NCBI GenBank assembly: GCA_036823255.1 | Contig: DAISGC010000138.1 | Coordinates: 1 to 5,708 of the forward strand | DNA from: UBA4658 sp002405485 | Lineage (GTDB): Bacteria > Planctomycetota > Phycisphaerae > Phycisphaerales > UBA1924 | DNA length: 5,708 bases | Reading direction: 5' to 3' | Part shown: in pieces, positions 1 to 5,058 of the stretch | Numbering within the stretch: the first letter of the stretch is position 1 | How the letters are laid out: each line of letters opens with the position of its first letter | Notes under the pieces: generated by a model | The model's database searches: none | The model's input: the letters and a program-made list of their open reading frames with translations, nothing else | Told to the model about the DNA's origin: nothing | Program-made: the position numbers and the translations under genes

Positions 1-33
1 GGGGGCAGGTGGGGGGGGGCAGGGGGAAGAGGA
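1..33. other. G-tract run beyond the end of ptsN, possible G-quadruplex
   Basis: The plus strand carries G5 (1-5), G9 (11-19) and G5 (22-26) separated by very short linkers. The G9 run can supply two tracts, so four G-tracts are available for an intramolecular G-quadruplex on the plus strand. The ptsN transcript, if it runs this far, is C-rich here. The tract lies just past the ptsN stop codon. No gene is supported in these bases. Folding is an inference from sequence only. Confidence 0.4.
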
Positions 34-504
34 TCAGCCGAGGTTGCCGTCGGCTTCTTCCAGAAGTGTCCAGACGTCGTCGGTGCTTTGGGCCTGGCGG
101 AGAAATCGGCGGAAGGTCTCCTGGGAGAGGTGCTTGAAGATGATCTCCATGGCCATGAGATGATCGTCGGGGCGATCTTCCGGGCTGAGCAGGAGGAAGA
201 CGGAGTAGACCGGCTGGTGATCGAGGGCGGAGAAGTCGACGCCGGTGGGCGAAAGCCCGATGGCGGCGGCCATGCGCTTGATGTTCTTGTGCTTGACATG
301 GGGCACGGCGATGCCCTTGCCAAAGCCGGTGGATCCGCGGCGTTCGCGCTCCAGGACGCGGGCGACCAGTTCGGGCCGGAGCTTGGGGTCGGCGGCGCCG
401 GAGGCGATGAGCGCGTCGATGAGGTCGTTGAGGGTCTGGTCGCGCTCGCTGGAGCTTAGACGCGGGAGGATTGCGTCCTTGCTGACGATGGTGGTGAGTT
501 TCAT
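34..504 (-). CDS. ptsN: PTS EIIA protein, PtsN (EIIA-Ntr) type
   Basis: This is a 156-residue single-domain EIIA of the fructose/mannitol family, a cytoplasmic phosphocarrier that accepts phosphate on histidine. The active-site motif GKGIAVPH ends at His69, matching the GNGIAIPH context of enterobacterial PtsN. The domain fills the whole protein: the N-terminal L-T-T-I-V-S...ILPRL segment, the ERERRGSTGFG loop before the active site, the VYSVFLLLSPED strand and a C-terminal helix. The length is close to E. coli PtsN (163 aa). A longer reading frame starts at 597, but its extra 31 residues are Arg/Pro-rich with no family match, so I chose the ATG at 504, where family similarity begins. No clear Shine-Dalgarno precedes it. 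No EIIB or EIIC domain is attached, which points to regulation rather than sugar transport. It lies downstream of hpf, as in proteobacteria, but 308 bases away, so it may have its own promoter. A sugar-specific EIIA is the alternative. Confidence 0.88.
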   Translation of the reverse strand: MKLTTIVSKDAILPRLSSSERDQTLNDLIDALIASGAADPKLRPELVARVLERERRGSTGFGKGIAVPHVKHKNIKRMAAAIGLSPTGVDFSALDHQPVYSVFLLLSPEDRPDDHLMAMEIIFKHLSQETFRRFLRQAQSTDDVWTLLEEADGNLG

Positions 505-577
505 GCCGTCGATCCGTGGTTGGGCGTGCGGTCGCCGGGGTGTTCCGGGCGCGACGCACTTGGAGCATAGCGGCAAA

Positions 578-589
578 GCCCACGTGGGC
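578..589. promoter_or_regulatory. Perfect 12-bp palindrome upstream of ptsN
   Basis: GCCCACGTGGGC is a perfect palindrome centred on CACGTG, 74 bases upstream of the ptsN ATG. It abuts the upstream side of the -10-like TATGCT at 564-569, a position typical of an operator. No regulator for it can be named from the sequence. Chance occurrence in GC-rich DNA is quite possible. Confidence 0.25.
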
Positions 590-654
590 ACCGCCAACGG
601 TCGATGGCCAACCCGGTGCCAATGCGGGTGCCAGGGCTCAAGCCAACGGCCGAA

Positions 655-666
655 GCCGGATCCGGC
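655..666. repeat. Perfect 12-bp palindrome in the hpf-ptsN gap
   Basis: GCCGGATCCGGC is a second perfect 12-bp palindrome in the same non-coding gap. It has no T-run next to it and no loop, so it does not look like a terminator. Function is unknown. Confidence 0.3.
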
Positions 667-812
667 GTTCGTCGCTGACCGGAGCCGGGACCACCCACGG
701 GCCCCATCGTGCGGCCCCAGCGTGTGCAGGCCCCGGGCCAGACGCTCTGGTTTCGGCCAACCTGAGCCGGTCCCGGCGGACCCCGCCCGAGCCCCGTACG
801 CCGACCGAGCAG

Positions 813-1133
813 TTAGCTGCGGAGCTTGTCCTTGTGGTCGCGGAGCTGGCGAACGGCCTTGTCGACGGCGATGTCGATCGCGGCGTACATGTCCGCGTCG
901 ATGGCGTTGGCGATGAAGTCCTTGTGCTTCACGACGTCAACGGCGACTTCGACGTGGAACTCGGCCTTCTTGCCCTGCGGGGACTCAAGGACCATGCGGA
1001 TCTGCTGGGTTCCATCAAAGATCTTCATCAGGCGCTCCGCCTTCTTTTCGCAGTACTGCTGGATGGCGGGGGTGATCTCGATGTGCTTGCCAGTGACGTC
1101 GATACGCATGGTTTGGTTTCCGGTCAGGTTCAT
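813..1133 (-). CDS. hpf: Ribosome hibernation promoting factor, short form (HPF/YfiA family)
   Basis: This 106-residue protein of the HPF/RaiA family binds the 30S subunit decoding region and silences or stabilises ribosomes when growth slows. Recognisable family segments are the first strand and helix, IDVTGKHIEITPAI then QQYCEKKAERLMKIF (residues 11-39), and the C-terminal helix DMYAAIDIAVDKAVRQLRDHKDK (81-103), with the family's lysine/arginine-rich surface. It lacks the C-terminal dimerisation domain of long HPF, so it is the short form. I chose ATG 1133 over the further upstream ATG at 1172 and the internal ATG at 1109: GGAGG lies five bases before 1133, and the codons upstream of it match nothing in the family. 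ATG 1109 would remove eight residues and still leave the domain complete. The next gene in the transcription direction is ptsN. Confidence 0.93.
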   Translation of the reverse strand: MNLTGNQTMRIDVTGKHIEITPAIQQYCEKKAERLMKIFDGTQQIRMVLESPQGKKAEFHVEVAVDVVKHKDFIANAIDADMYAAIDIAVDKAVRQLRDHKDKLRS

Positions 1134-1138
1134 TGGCG

Positions 1139-1143
1139 CCTCC
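1139..1143 (-). promoter_or_regulatory. Shine-Dalgarno GGAGG of hpf
   Basis: GGAGG on the minus strand ends five bases before the ATG at 1133 and decides that start. It is the best Shine-Dalgarno in the window. Most other genes here have none. Confidence 0.7.
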
Positions 1144-1174
1144 ATAGCGGAAGTTGCTCTGGGCCACCACATCC

Positions 1175-1201
1175 ATCGTAGCGTCCGCGTCGGGGTTCCA
1201 A
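1175..1201 (-). promoter_or_regulatory. Weak candidate sigma70-like promoter for hpf
   Basis: On the minus strand TTGGAA (plus positions 1196-1201) is followed after 15 bases by TACGAT (1175-1180), about 40 bases upstream of the hpf ATG. The boxes match the consensus only partly and the spacing is shorter than the usual 17, so this is a guess. It is supported mainly by the 183-base gap upstream of hpf, which suggests a separate transcription unit. Confidence 0.2.
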
Positions 1202-1316
1202 CATCGCAAACCGCGTTTTCGGAGTCTCCGACACGCCCAACCCGCGGACCCCAGTAGAACTTCTGGGGGCGTGAAGCGGCGGGTCTGAACTGGGCAGCGG
1301 TTGGGGTTGGGGGGCG

Positions 1317-2165
1317 CTACTCCCCATCGCCATCAGAAAGATCGTCGTCCTCTTCGAAGAAGGCCGGATCGATCGCCCGACGCTTGCGGGCCGGTTCCAG
1401 GAGCGCTTCGCGACAGGCCTCGGCCAGACGCTGGTGGAGCTTCTCGTGGTCCGGGTGGGCCTCGAGGCGGTCCATGAACGCGTCCACCCGTGACGCCGCG
1501 GGAAGCGTCGCGGGCACCTGGGCGATCGCGGCGTCCCCGAGGGCCTCATTGGCGGCCAGGAACCACTCCCGCGTGAGGACCGGGAGTCCGGGTGAGGACG
1601 GCGGGGCCTCAGCCTCGGCTTTGGGCGAAGTCTTCCTGGACGTTTTTTTCTTCTCCGCCCCGGCCTTGCCCGTCGAAGGTCTGACGGATGACGGGGGTGG
1701 GGCGGGCGGGGCTGGGGGCGGGGGCATGACCTTGGTCCGGATGGTCACCGGGCCGACGGCGACGATCGGCCAGAGGCCCTCTCGGCTGGTGGGCTCGCGG
1801 ACGAGGACGACCGTCGGGACGTGCCGCTCGTCGGCGAGTTCGCGGAGCAGTCGCCCGTCCACGCCCACGCGGGGAGGGGCGATGAGGTAGCACCCGGTCT
1901 TGATGGCCTTGCCCTGCGGGAGCTCGGCATCGATGACGACGAGGCGCCCGGAATCGCAGGCGAGGTCGCGCTTCTGCCGTCTGGCCTCCTGGAGCGGCAT
2001 GATGATGCGGGCCATGCGTTCGAAATCGCCGGCGGCGTATGCCCGGCGCAGCGCGCTGGAGGCCAGCCGTTCGGCTTCAAAGTACTCGCGCTTGACGAGG
2101 GCGGCGGAGGCCTGCTCCATCATCGCGTCGATCTTCGCGGCTTTCTCGGACTGGGTGCCCGGCAA
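1317..2165 (-). CDS. Unrecognised 282-aa protein: helical repeat N-terminus, Pro-rich linker, acidic tail
   Basis: I cannot assign a named family. The protein has three visible parts. Residues 8-66 are helical and resemble a single tetratricopeptide-like hairpin (IDAMMEQASAALVKREYFEAERLASSALRRA followed by an RMARIIMPLQEARRQ helix). Residues 73-147 look like an alpha/beta domain (RLVVIDAELPQG, GCYLIAPPRVGVDGRLLREL, VPTVVLVREP, LWPIVAVGPVTIRTKV). Residues 148-195 are a low-complexity Pro/Ala/Lys linker. The C-terminus is a short helical domain (WFLAANEALGDAAI, then VDAFMDRLEAHPDHEKLHQRLAEA) ending in an Asp/Glu-rich tail. There is no signal peptide or membrane segment, so it is probably cytoplasmic. 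It begins with TTG three bases after the stop of the preceding gene, with GGAGAG seven bases ahead. ATG codons at 2123 and 2120 are alternatives but would cut the first helix. The tight junction implies translational coupling and a shared role with the 213-aa protein. A scaffold or adaptor role is speculation. Confidence 0.8.
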   Translation of the reverse strand: MPGTQSEKAAKIDAMMEQASAALVKREYFEAERLASSALRRAYAAGDFERMARIIMPLQEARRQKRDLACDSGRLVVIDAELPQGKAIKTGCYLIAPPRVGVDGRLLRELADERHVPTVVLVREPTSREGLWPIVAVGPVTIRTKVMPPPPAPPAPPPSSVRPSTGKAGAEKKKTSRKTSPKAEAEAPPSSPGLPVLTREWFLAANEALGDAAIAQVPATLPAASRVDAFMDRLEAHPDHEKLHQRLAEACREALLEPARKRRAIDPAFFEEDDDLSDGDGE

Positions 2166-2168
2166 TGC

Positions 2169-2810
2169 TCAACTCTCCGTCGTGACACTCACCGCCCGCG
2201 GAGCAGCGTATCGGCTTGTGACCCGGCGTGCGCTGGCATCACGGGCCAGATCTCCGATCGTGGAACGCCACTGGTCGGCCTGAACGGCCAGATCCGACCC
2301 GATCACGTCTCCCAGTCCGGCCCAATCCCGGGCGTGGACGCAGCGCTTGAGTTCGGCGAGAGCCGCGGTCAGGCGGGCGATCGGCTCGGCAAGGGGAGGG
2401 CCGGAGGGATCGATCCCGAGGATCGCCGCGGCGTCACCCACGCTTTGCCGAACGGTCTCCCAGGTTGTCAGCGTGACCGGCAGGCGGGCCAGAGCGTCTT
2501 CGAGCTTGCCGACCGCGAGCAGGTCGGCGGTGGCGTGATGATCGTGTTTGGCCTCGCCGAGCAGATCGGCGACGCCCAGGAGGGCGCCTTGAACGACTTC
2601 GCCCCGATCGGCGGTGGTGCAGGCGAGTTCGCCGTCGGCCGGGAGCGTCGGTGGGCTGGAGAGGATCTCGTCGGCGATCGGTCGCCCGTCGAGGTGGGCG
2701 TCGACGACCAGCCGATCCTGGCGCTGGGCGTGCGACCTGGCGGCGGCGAGGGCGCACGCCAGGGAGGGGGCGGGGGTGTCGAGGCGAAGGCCGTCAACGA
2801 GCACGTGCAT
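2169..2810 (-). CDS. Unrecognised 213-aa conserved-looking protein
   Basis: No family is recognised. The N-terminal 65 residues look like a small beta-rich fold: a strand and loop (MHVLVDGLRLD), a helix (LACALAAARSHAQRQ), a strand (RLVVDAHLDGRPI) and another strand (GELACTTAD). From about residue 70 the protein is almost entirely helical (VVQGALLGVADLLGEA, TADLLAVGKLEDALARL, TTWETVRQSVGDAAAIL, IARLTAALAELKRCV, WAGLGDVIGSDLAVQADQWRSTIGDLAR). No signal peptide or membrane segment is seen. The ATG at 2810 has no Shine-Dalgarno. It starts 54 bases after the LAB_N gene stop, and its own stop is followed three bases later by the TTG start of the 282-aa gene. The pair is therefore probably translated together, and the products may bind each other. 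Frame length, codon choice and operon fit make it a real gene. Confidence 0.8.
   Translation of the reverse strand: MHVLVDGLRLDTPAPSLACALAAARSHAQRQDRLVVDAHLDGRPIADEILSSPPTLPADGELACTTADRGEVVQGALLGVADLLGEAKHDHHATADLLAVGKLEDALARLPVTLTTWETVRQSVGDAAAILGIDPSGPPLAEPIARLTAALAELKRCVHARDWAGLGDVIGSDLAVQADQWRSTIGDLARDASARRVTSRYAAPRAVSVTTES
2173..2178 (-). promoter_or_regulatory. Shine-Dalgarno supporting a TTG start
   Basis: GGAGAG on the minus strand lies seven bases before TTG 2165 and is embedded in the last codons of the preceding gene. It supports translation beginning at the TTG rather than at the ATGs 42-45 bases further in. Confidence 0.5.
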
Positions 2811-2864
2811 GCGTGGAAACGATATCGGTTCGCCGGGCCAAGGAAGGGGAGCAAAGCCGGCGGT

Positions 2865-3536
2865 TCACTCCGACGCCGGCTGCGCCGAATCGCGATCCAG
2901 AGCGCGATCCTGCTCACGCTCGGAGCGGCGGGCCTGCTTGCGGAGCAGGCGGATGTTGCGGGCGTAGATCACGATCCCCGAGGCCTGCCCGAGGATTCCG
3001 ATGGGGTCCTGGCGGAAGACGAAGTAGCTGAACAGCAGGACCCCGCCGATCAAGCTGAACCACCAGAAGCTCTCGGTGATGACGCTCTTGCGGCTCTTCT
3101 CGCTGGTGATCCACTGCAGGAGCATGCGCCCGGAGAAGGCCACCTGCCCAAGCAGCCCGATCCCGACCCAGACCAGGTTGACCCACGAGGTGATGTTCAA
3201 GGCCCGGAAGACACGGTTGTGGCTGGAGTTCAGGGTGTCCTGCACGACGCCCTGGCCGAGGATCCGCTCGGCGTCAGCGCGTGACCAGGTCGGCGGGGGC
3301 GTTGGGCCGCCCTTGATCCAGAGGCGGAAGGAGATGTCGGCGGTCTCCGGGGCGCCGGGCGTGGCTTCCAGGACGCCGCGGGTCTGTCCGATGCGGACGT
3401 CCTGGGTGAGCGCGCCGGGGCTGACGGGGAAGACGGGCTTGCCCGCAGGGCCGAAGGCGATCCAGAGCCCAAGCCCGAGGACCAGGGCCATGAGAGCGGC
3501 GGGTTCCCACTTAGTGCGCTTGCGCGGCGTGCTCAT
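2865..3536 (-). CDS. Membrane protein with lipid-A-disaccharide synthase N-terminal-like (LAB_N) domain
   Basis: This 223-residue inner-membrane protein has the LAB_N domain, seen fused to LpxB in some bacteria and free-standing in others. The domain occupies about residues 118-198: a hydrophobic segment (VNLVWVGIGLLGQVAF, 119-134), the hallmark GRMLLQWITSEKSRKS (136-151) and ITESFWWFSLIGGVLLFSYFVF (153-174), then GILGQASGIVIYARNIRLL (180-198). A further membrane segment lies at 13-29 after a basic N-terminus, leaving residues 30-117 probably on the periplasmic side, including the SSHNRVFRALNI stretch. The C-terminus is charged and probably cytoplasmic. Free-standing LAB_N proteins are often only about 100 residues, so the N-terminal half is an addition. 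The biochemical role of free LAB_N proteins is not settled; transport or modification of lipid-linked sugars is the usual guess, and the GT2 gene 42 bases upstream fits that. ATG 3536 has no Shine-Dalgarno but starts right at the basic residues before the first membrane segment. Confidence 0.85.
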   Translation of the reverse strand: MSTPRKRTKWEPAALMALVLGLGLWIAFGPAGKPVFPVSPGALTQDVRIGQTRGVLEATPGAPETADISFRLWIKGGPTPPPTWSRADAERILGQGVVQDTLNSSHNRVFRALNITSWVNLVWVGIGLLGQVAFSGRMLLQWITSEKSRKSVITESFWWFSLIGGVLLFSYFVFRQDPIGILGQASGIVIYARNIRLLRKQARRSEREQDRALDRDSAQPASE

Positions 3537-3578
3537 GGTCGAGTGGTGAGGGGTGCAGAGCGGTGCTGGCGGTCGGTG

Positions 3579-4409
3579 CTAGCGCGACTGGGCGTACTCT
3601 GGCGCGGCGGACTTGAGCGTCACGGGCGCGGGGCTGGCTCGGGTGATCTCGGCGCTCTCGATCGGCCGGCGGCGATTCCGCATGTAGCGCACCGCAAACA
3701 GGTCGATCAGCCCGGGCAGAGCCCGCTGCAGGATCCCGAAGCCGTACTTGGTCGTCCCGCTGGCGCGGGGGCGGTGGTTCACGCGCATCTCGACGACGGT
3801 GTAGCCCAGGTGCCGGGCGGTGGCCGGAACGAAGCGGTGCATCCCGCGGAGCTGCAGCGGGAGCTGCACGGCGATCTCACGCTTCATGATCCGCGCGGCG
3901 CACCCGGTGTCGCGGATGGTGTCGCCGATGACCAGCCGGCGGAACGTCCGCCCGACCATCGAGCCGACGCGGCGGACGGCGTTGTCCTTGCGGGCGTGCG
4001 AGCGATCGCCCTGGACCATGTCGGCCCCGGTCTCGCCCATGAGCTTGAGCATCGCCGGAAAGTCGGCGGGATCGTTCTGCAGGTCGGCGTCCAGCGAGGC
4101 GATGAGCCGACCGCGGGCGGCATGAAACCCCGCATAGAACGCCGCCGACTGCCCGACGCCTCTCCCCTTGGGCGTCCGGGTCATCGCGACGCAGCGGAGC
4201 CAAGGGCGGGTGGCCATGGCGTCGACAAGACGCTGGCGGGTGGCGTCGGTGGAGCCATCGTCGACGATGACGACTTCAAAGCGGATGCTCAGGGGCGCAA
4301 TTGCCGCGGCGATCTCGTCGGCGAGGGGCGTGACGTTGTCTTCTTCGTTGTGGGCGGGGGCCACGACGGAGAGTTCGATGGGGTCGAGAGGAGGGTGGGC
4401 CTCTGGCAT
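3579..4409 (-). CDS. Family 2 glycosyltransferase, dolichol/undecaprenyl-phosphate sugar transferase type
   Basis: This 276-residue GT-A fold enzyme resembles dolichyl-phosphate mannose synthase and ArnC, and probably moves a sugar from a nucleotide sugar to a polyisoprenyl phosphate at the inner membrane face. Visible motifs in order: SVVAPAHNEEDN (14-25), VIVDDGSTD (47-55), the KGRGVGQSAAFYAG segment (81-94), the metal-binding DADLQNDP (107-114), VQGDRSHARKD (132-142), DTGCAARIMKRE (167-178), MHRFVPATA (190-198) and RPRASGTTKYGFG (213-225). The length stops soon after the catalytic domain. No C-terminal membrane helices like those of ArnC or GtrB are seen, so it is closer to the short DPM1 form and may use its LAB_N neighbour as a membrane partner. 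The C-terminal 25 residues are low complexity. The start ATG 4409 is preceded by a pyrimidine tract, not a Shine-Dalgarno. The sugar and the lipid acceptor cannot be read from the sequence. Confidence 0.9.
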   Translation of the reverse strand: MPEAHPPLDPIELSVVAPAHNEEDNVTPLADEIAAAIAPLSIRFEVVIVDDGSTDATRQRLVDAMATRPWLRCVAMTRTPKGRGVGQSAAFYAGFHAARGRLIASLDADLQNDPADFPAMLKLMGETGADMVQGDRSHARKDNAVRRVGSMVGRTFRRLVIGDTIRDTGCAARIMKREIAVQLPLQLRGMHRFVPATARHLGYTVVEMRVNHRPRASGTTKYGFGILQRALPGLIDLFAVRYMRNRRRPIESAEITRASPAPVTLKSAAPEYAQSR

Positions 4410-4440
4410 GGGAGAGGGTAGGGGGATCGGGAGAAGTGAA

Positions 4441-4496
4441 GAGGTCGAGAGGCTGAGAGGTCGAGAGGCTGAGAGGCTGAGAGGTCGAGAGGTCTA
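4441..4496. repeat. Seven tandem octamers GAGGTCGA/GAGGCTGA
   Basis: Seven 8-bp units follow each other without a gap: GAGGTCGA, GAGGCTGA, GAGGTCGA, GAGGCTGA, GAGGCTGA, GAGGTCGA, GAGGTCTA. The variation is confined almost entirely to TC versus CT at positions 5-6 of the unit. GAAGTGAA at 4433-4440 may be an eighth, degraded copy. The array lies between two divergent genes. Confidence 0.9.
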
Positions 4497-4559
4497 TAGG
4501 CCAGGTCTTGCCTTCCCGGTTGTTTCTGCACTTTGCCTCTCGACCTCTTGACCTCTCGG
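4477..4559. repeat. Imperfect inverted repeat made from the octamer words
   Basis: The right arm, 4535-4559, is the inverted form of the octamer array. It pairs with 4477-4501 at 21 of 25 positions by hand alignment, leaving a 33-base loop. CCTCTCGACCTC at 4536-4547 is a perfect 12-base complement of GAGGTCGAGAGG, which occurs at 4441, 4457 and 4481, so several pairing registers are possible. The right arm ends 16 bases before the fdx ATG. Confidence 0.8.
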
Positions 4560-4575
4560 CCACTACCCTTCCCCC

Positions 4576-4974
4576 ATGCACACGCACGGCGTCAAAATCA
4601 ACGCAGGGTCGGCCACGAACGCCATCACGTACATCTGCGAGGATCCGCAGGCCGTCACGGGGACCGATCAGAAAGAGCACGTCATCGATGGTGCCAAGGG
4701 GCACAACCTGATGGAGCTGGCCCTGGGCAACGGGATCAACATCGAGCACGCCTGCGGCGGCGTGTGCGCCTGCTCGACGTGCCACGTCTATGTCGAAGAG
4801 GGCATGGAACTGCTGAGCGAGAGCACCGAGGCCGAGGATGACCGCGTGGAAGAAGCCCCGGACGTTCGGCGGAACAGCCGTCTGAGCTGCCAGTGCGAGA
4901 TCCTGAAGCCGGGCAAGATCGTGGTGCGCGTGCCGAGCTGGAATCGGAATGCGGTGAAGGAGATTCCGCACTGA
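4576..4974 (+). CDS. fdx: [2Fe-2S] ferredoxin, ISC (adrenodoxin-like) type
   Basis: This 132-residue soluble electron carrier belongs to the vertebrate adrenodoxin/bacterial Fdx group and donates electrons for iron-sulfur cluster assembly on IscU. The cluster ligands are Cys60, Cys66, Cys69 (C-x5-C-x2-C) and Cys105, within NGINIEHACGGVCACSTCH (52-70) and RLSCQC (102-107). Cys64 is not a ligand but matches the extra cysteine of E. coli Fdx (EHACEKSCACTTCH), a mark of the ISC subgroup, as is the end IVVRVPSWNRNAVKEIPH, similar to VVEIPRYTINHAREH. Cys21 and Cys107 are further cysteines. The N-terminal part before NGI is about 17 residues longer than in E. coli, mostly a loop around residues 22-36. 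The ATG at 4576 is preceded by pyrimidines, with no Shine-Dalgarno. iscX follows on the same strand after 242 bases. No iscS, iscU, hscA or hscB is in the window. Confidence 0.93.
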   Translation: MHTHGVKINAGSATNAITYICEDPQAVTGTDQKEHVIDGAKGHNLMELALGNGINIEHACGGVCACSTCHVYVEEGMELLSESTEAEDDRVEEAPDVRRNSRLSCQCEILKPGKIVVRVPSWNRNAVKEIPH

Positions 4975-4995
4975 GGGGGAGTGGGGGGGAGGGGG
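4975..4995 (+). other. G-tracts directly after the fdx stop, possible G-quadruplex
   Basis: G5 (4975-4979), G7 (4983-4989) and G5 (4991-4995) begin at the base after the fdx TGA. The G7 run can be split, giving four tracts with short loops. They lie on the coding strand, so the fdx mRNA could carry the structure at its 3' end. Folding is an inference. Confidence 0.4.
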
Positions 4996-5000
4996 TGAGG

Positions 5001-5058
5001 CGGCATTCGGGAACCGGGGATCGGCATTCGGGAACCGGGGATCGGCATTCGGGAACCG
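5001..5058. repeat. 21-bp tandem repeat, 2.8 perfect copies
   Basis: Two identical 21-bp units (5001-5021 and 5022-5042) and the first 16 bases of a third (5043-5058) follow each other. Each unit begins CGGCATTCGGGAACCGG and ends in GGAT. Shorter derived words continue to about 5092 (CATTCGGCAACCGG, CAACCGG, CATTAGGGAATC). The copies are exact, suggesting recent duplication or correction by slippage or recombination. The unit is a multiple of three, but I see no protein that uses it. Confidence 0.9.

Larger units (their letters stand above)
505..812. other. Non-coding gap between hpf and ptsN
   Basis: I see no convincing gene in these 308 bases. The one frame that runs through it on the minus strand gives a low-complexity Gly/Pro/Arg peptide. 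Two perfect palindromes are listed separately. On the minus strand a -10-like TATGCT (plus positions 564-569) lies about 60 bases upstream of the ptsN ATG. No good -35 hexamer sits at 16-18 bases from it, so a ptsN promoter here is only a suggestion. No hairpin followed by a T-run is visible after the hpf stop. Confidence 0.6.
4410..4575. promoter_or_regulatory. Divergent intergenic region between the GT2 gene and fdx
   Basis: These 166 bases must hold the start signals of both divergent transcription units, but I find no convincing -35/-10 pair for either. The left part is purine-rich on the plus strand and the right part is pyrimidine-rich. Both start codons are preceded by CTACCCT plus five or six pyrimidines: minus strand, plus positions 4415-4421, and plus strand 4563-4569. 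The whole region is thus an imperfect palindrome from one start codon to the other. Confidence 0.5.

Noticed and set aside
505..597. N-terminal extension of PtsN from ATG 597
   Set aside because: The extra 31 residues are unlike the family, whose conserved sequence begins at the ATG at 504.
501..707. Minus-strand 68-codon open frame overlapping the ptsN start by ATGA
   Set aside because: The stop-start overlap looks like coupling, but the peptide is Gly/Pro/Arg low complexity with no domain, and no Shine-Dalgarno precedes it; long open frames are common by chance in GC-rich DNA.
1220..1230. CGGAG-T-CTCCG palindrome upstream of hpf as an operator
   Set aside because: Only five base pairs per side, and no supporting context beyond lying in a promoter-size gap.
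1249..1268. Stem CCCCAG/CTGGGG with 8-base loop as terminator after the 282-aa gene
   Set aside because: Only six base pairs, and no T-run follows in the minus direction.
1821..3284. Plus-strand 487-codon open frame
   Set aside because: It lies opposite parts of three well-supported minus-strand genes, and its product is a Gly/Asp/Glu-rich, motif-free sequence typical of the antisense of GC-rich codons.
3543..4421. Plus-strand 292-codon open frame
   Set aside because: It mirrors the glycosyltransferase gene, whose catalytic motifs are unmistakable on the other strand; the plus-strand product has no recognisable domain.
4493..4498. TCTATA/TATAGA as a -10 box for the divergent genes
   Set aside because: No acceptable -35 hexamer at 16-18 bases in either direction; the A/T stretch is one altered octamer unit.
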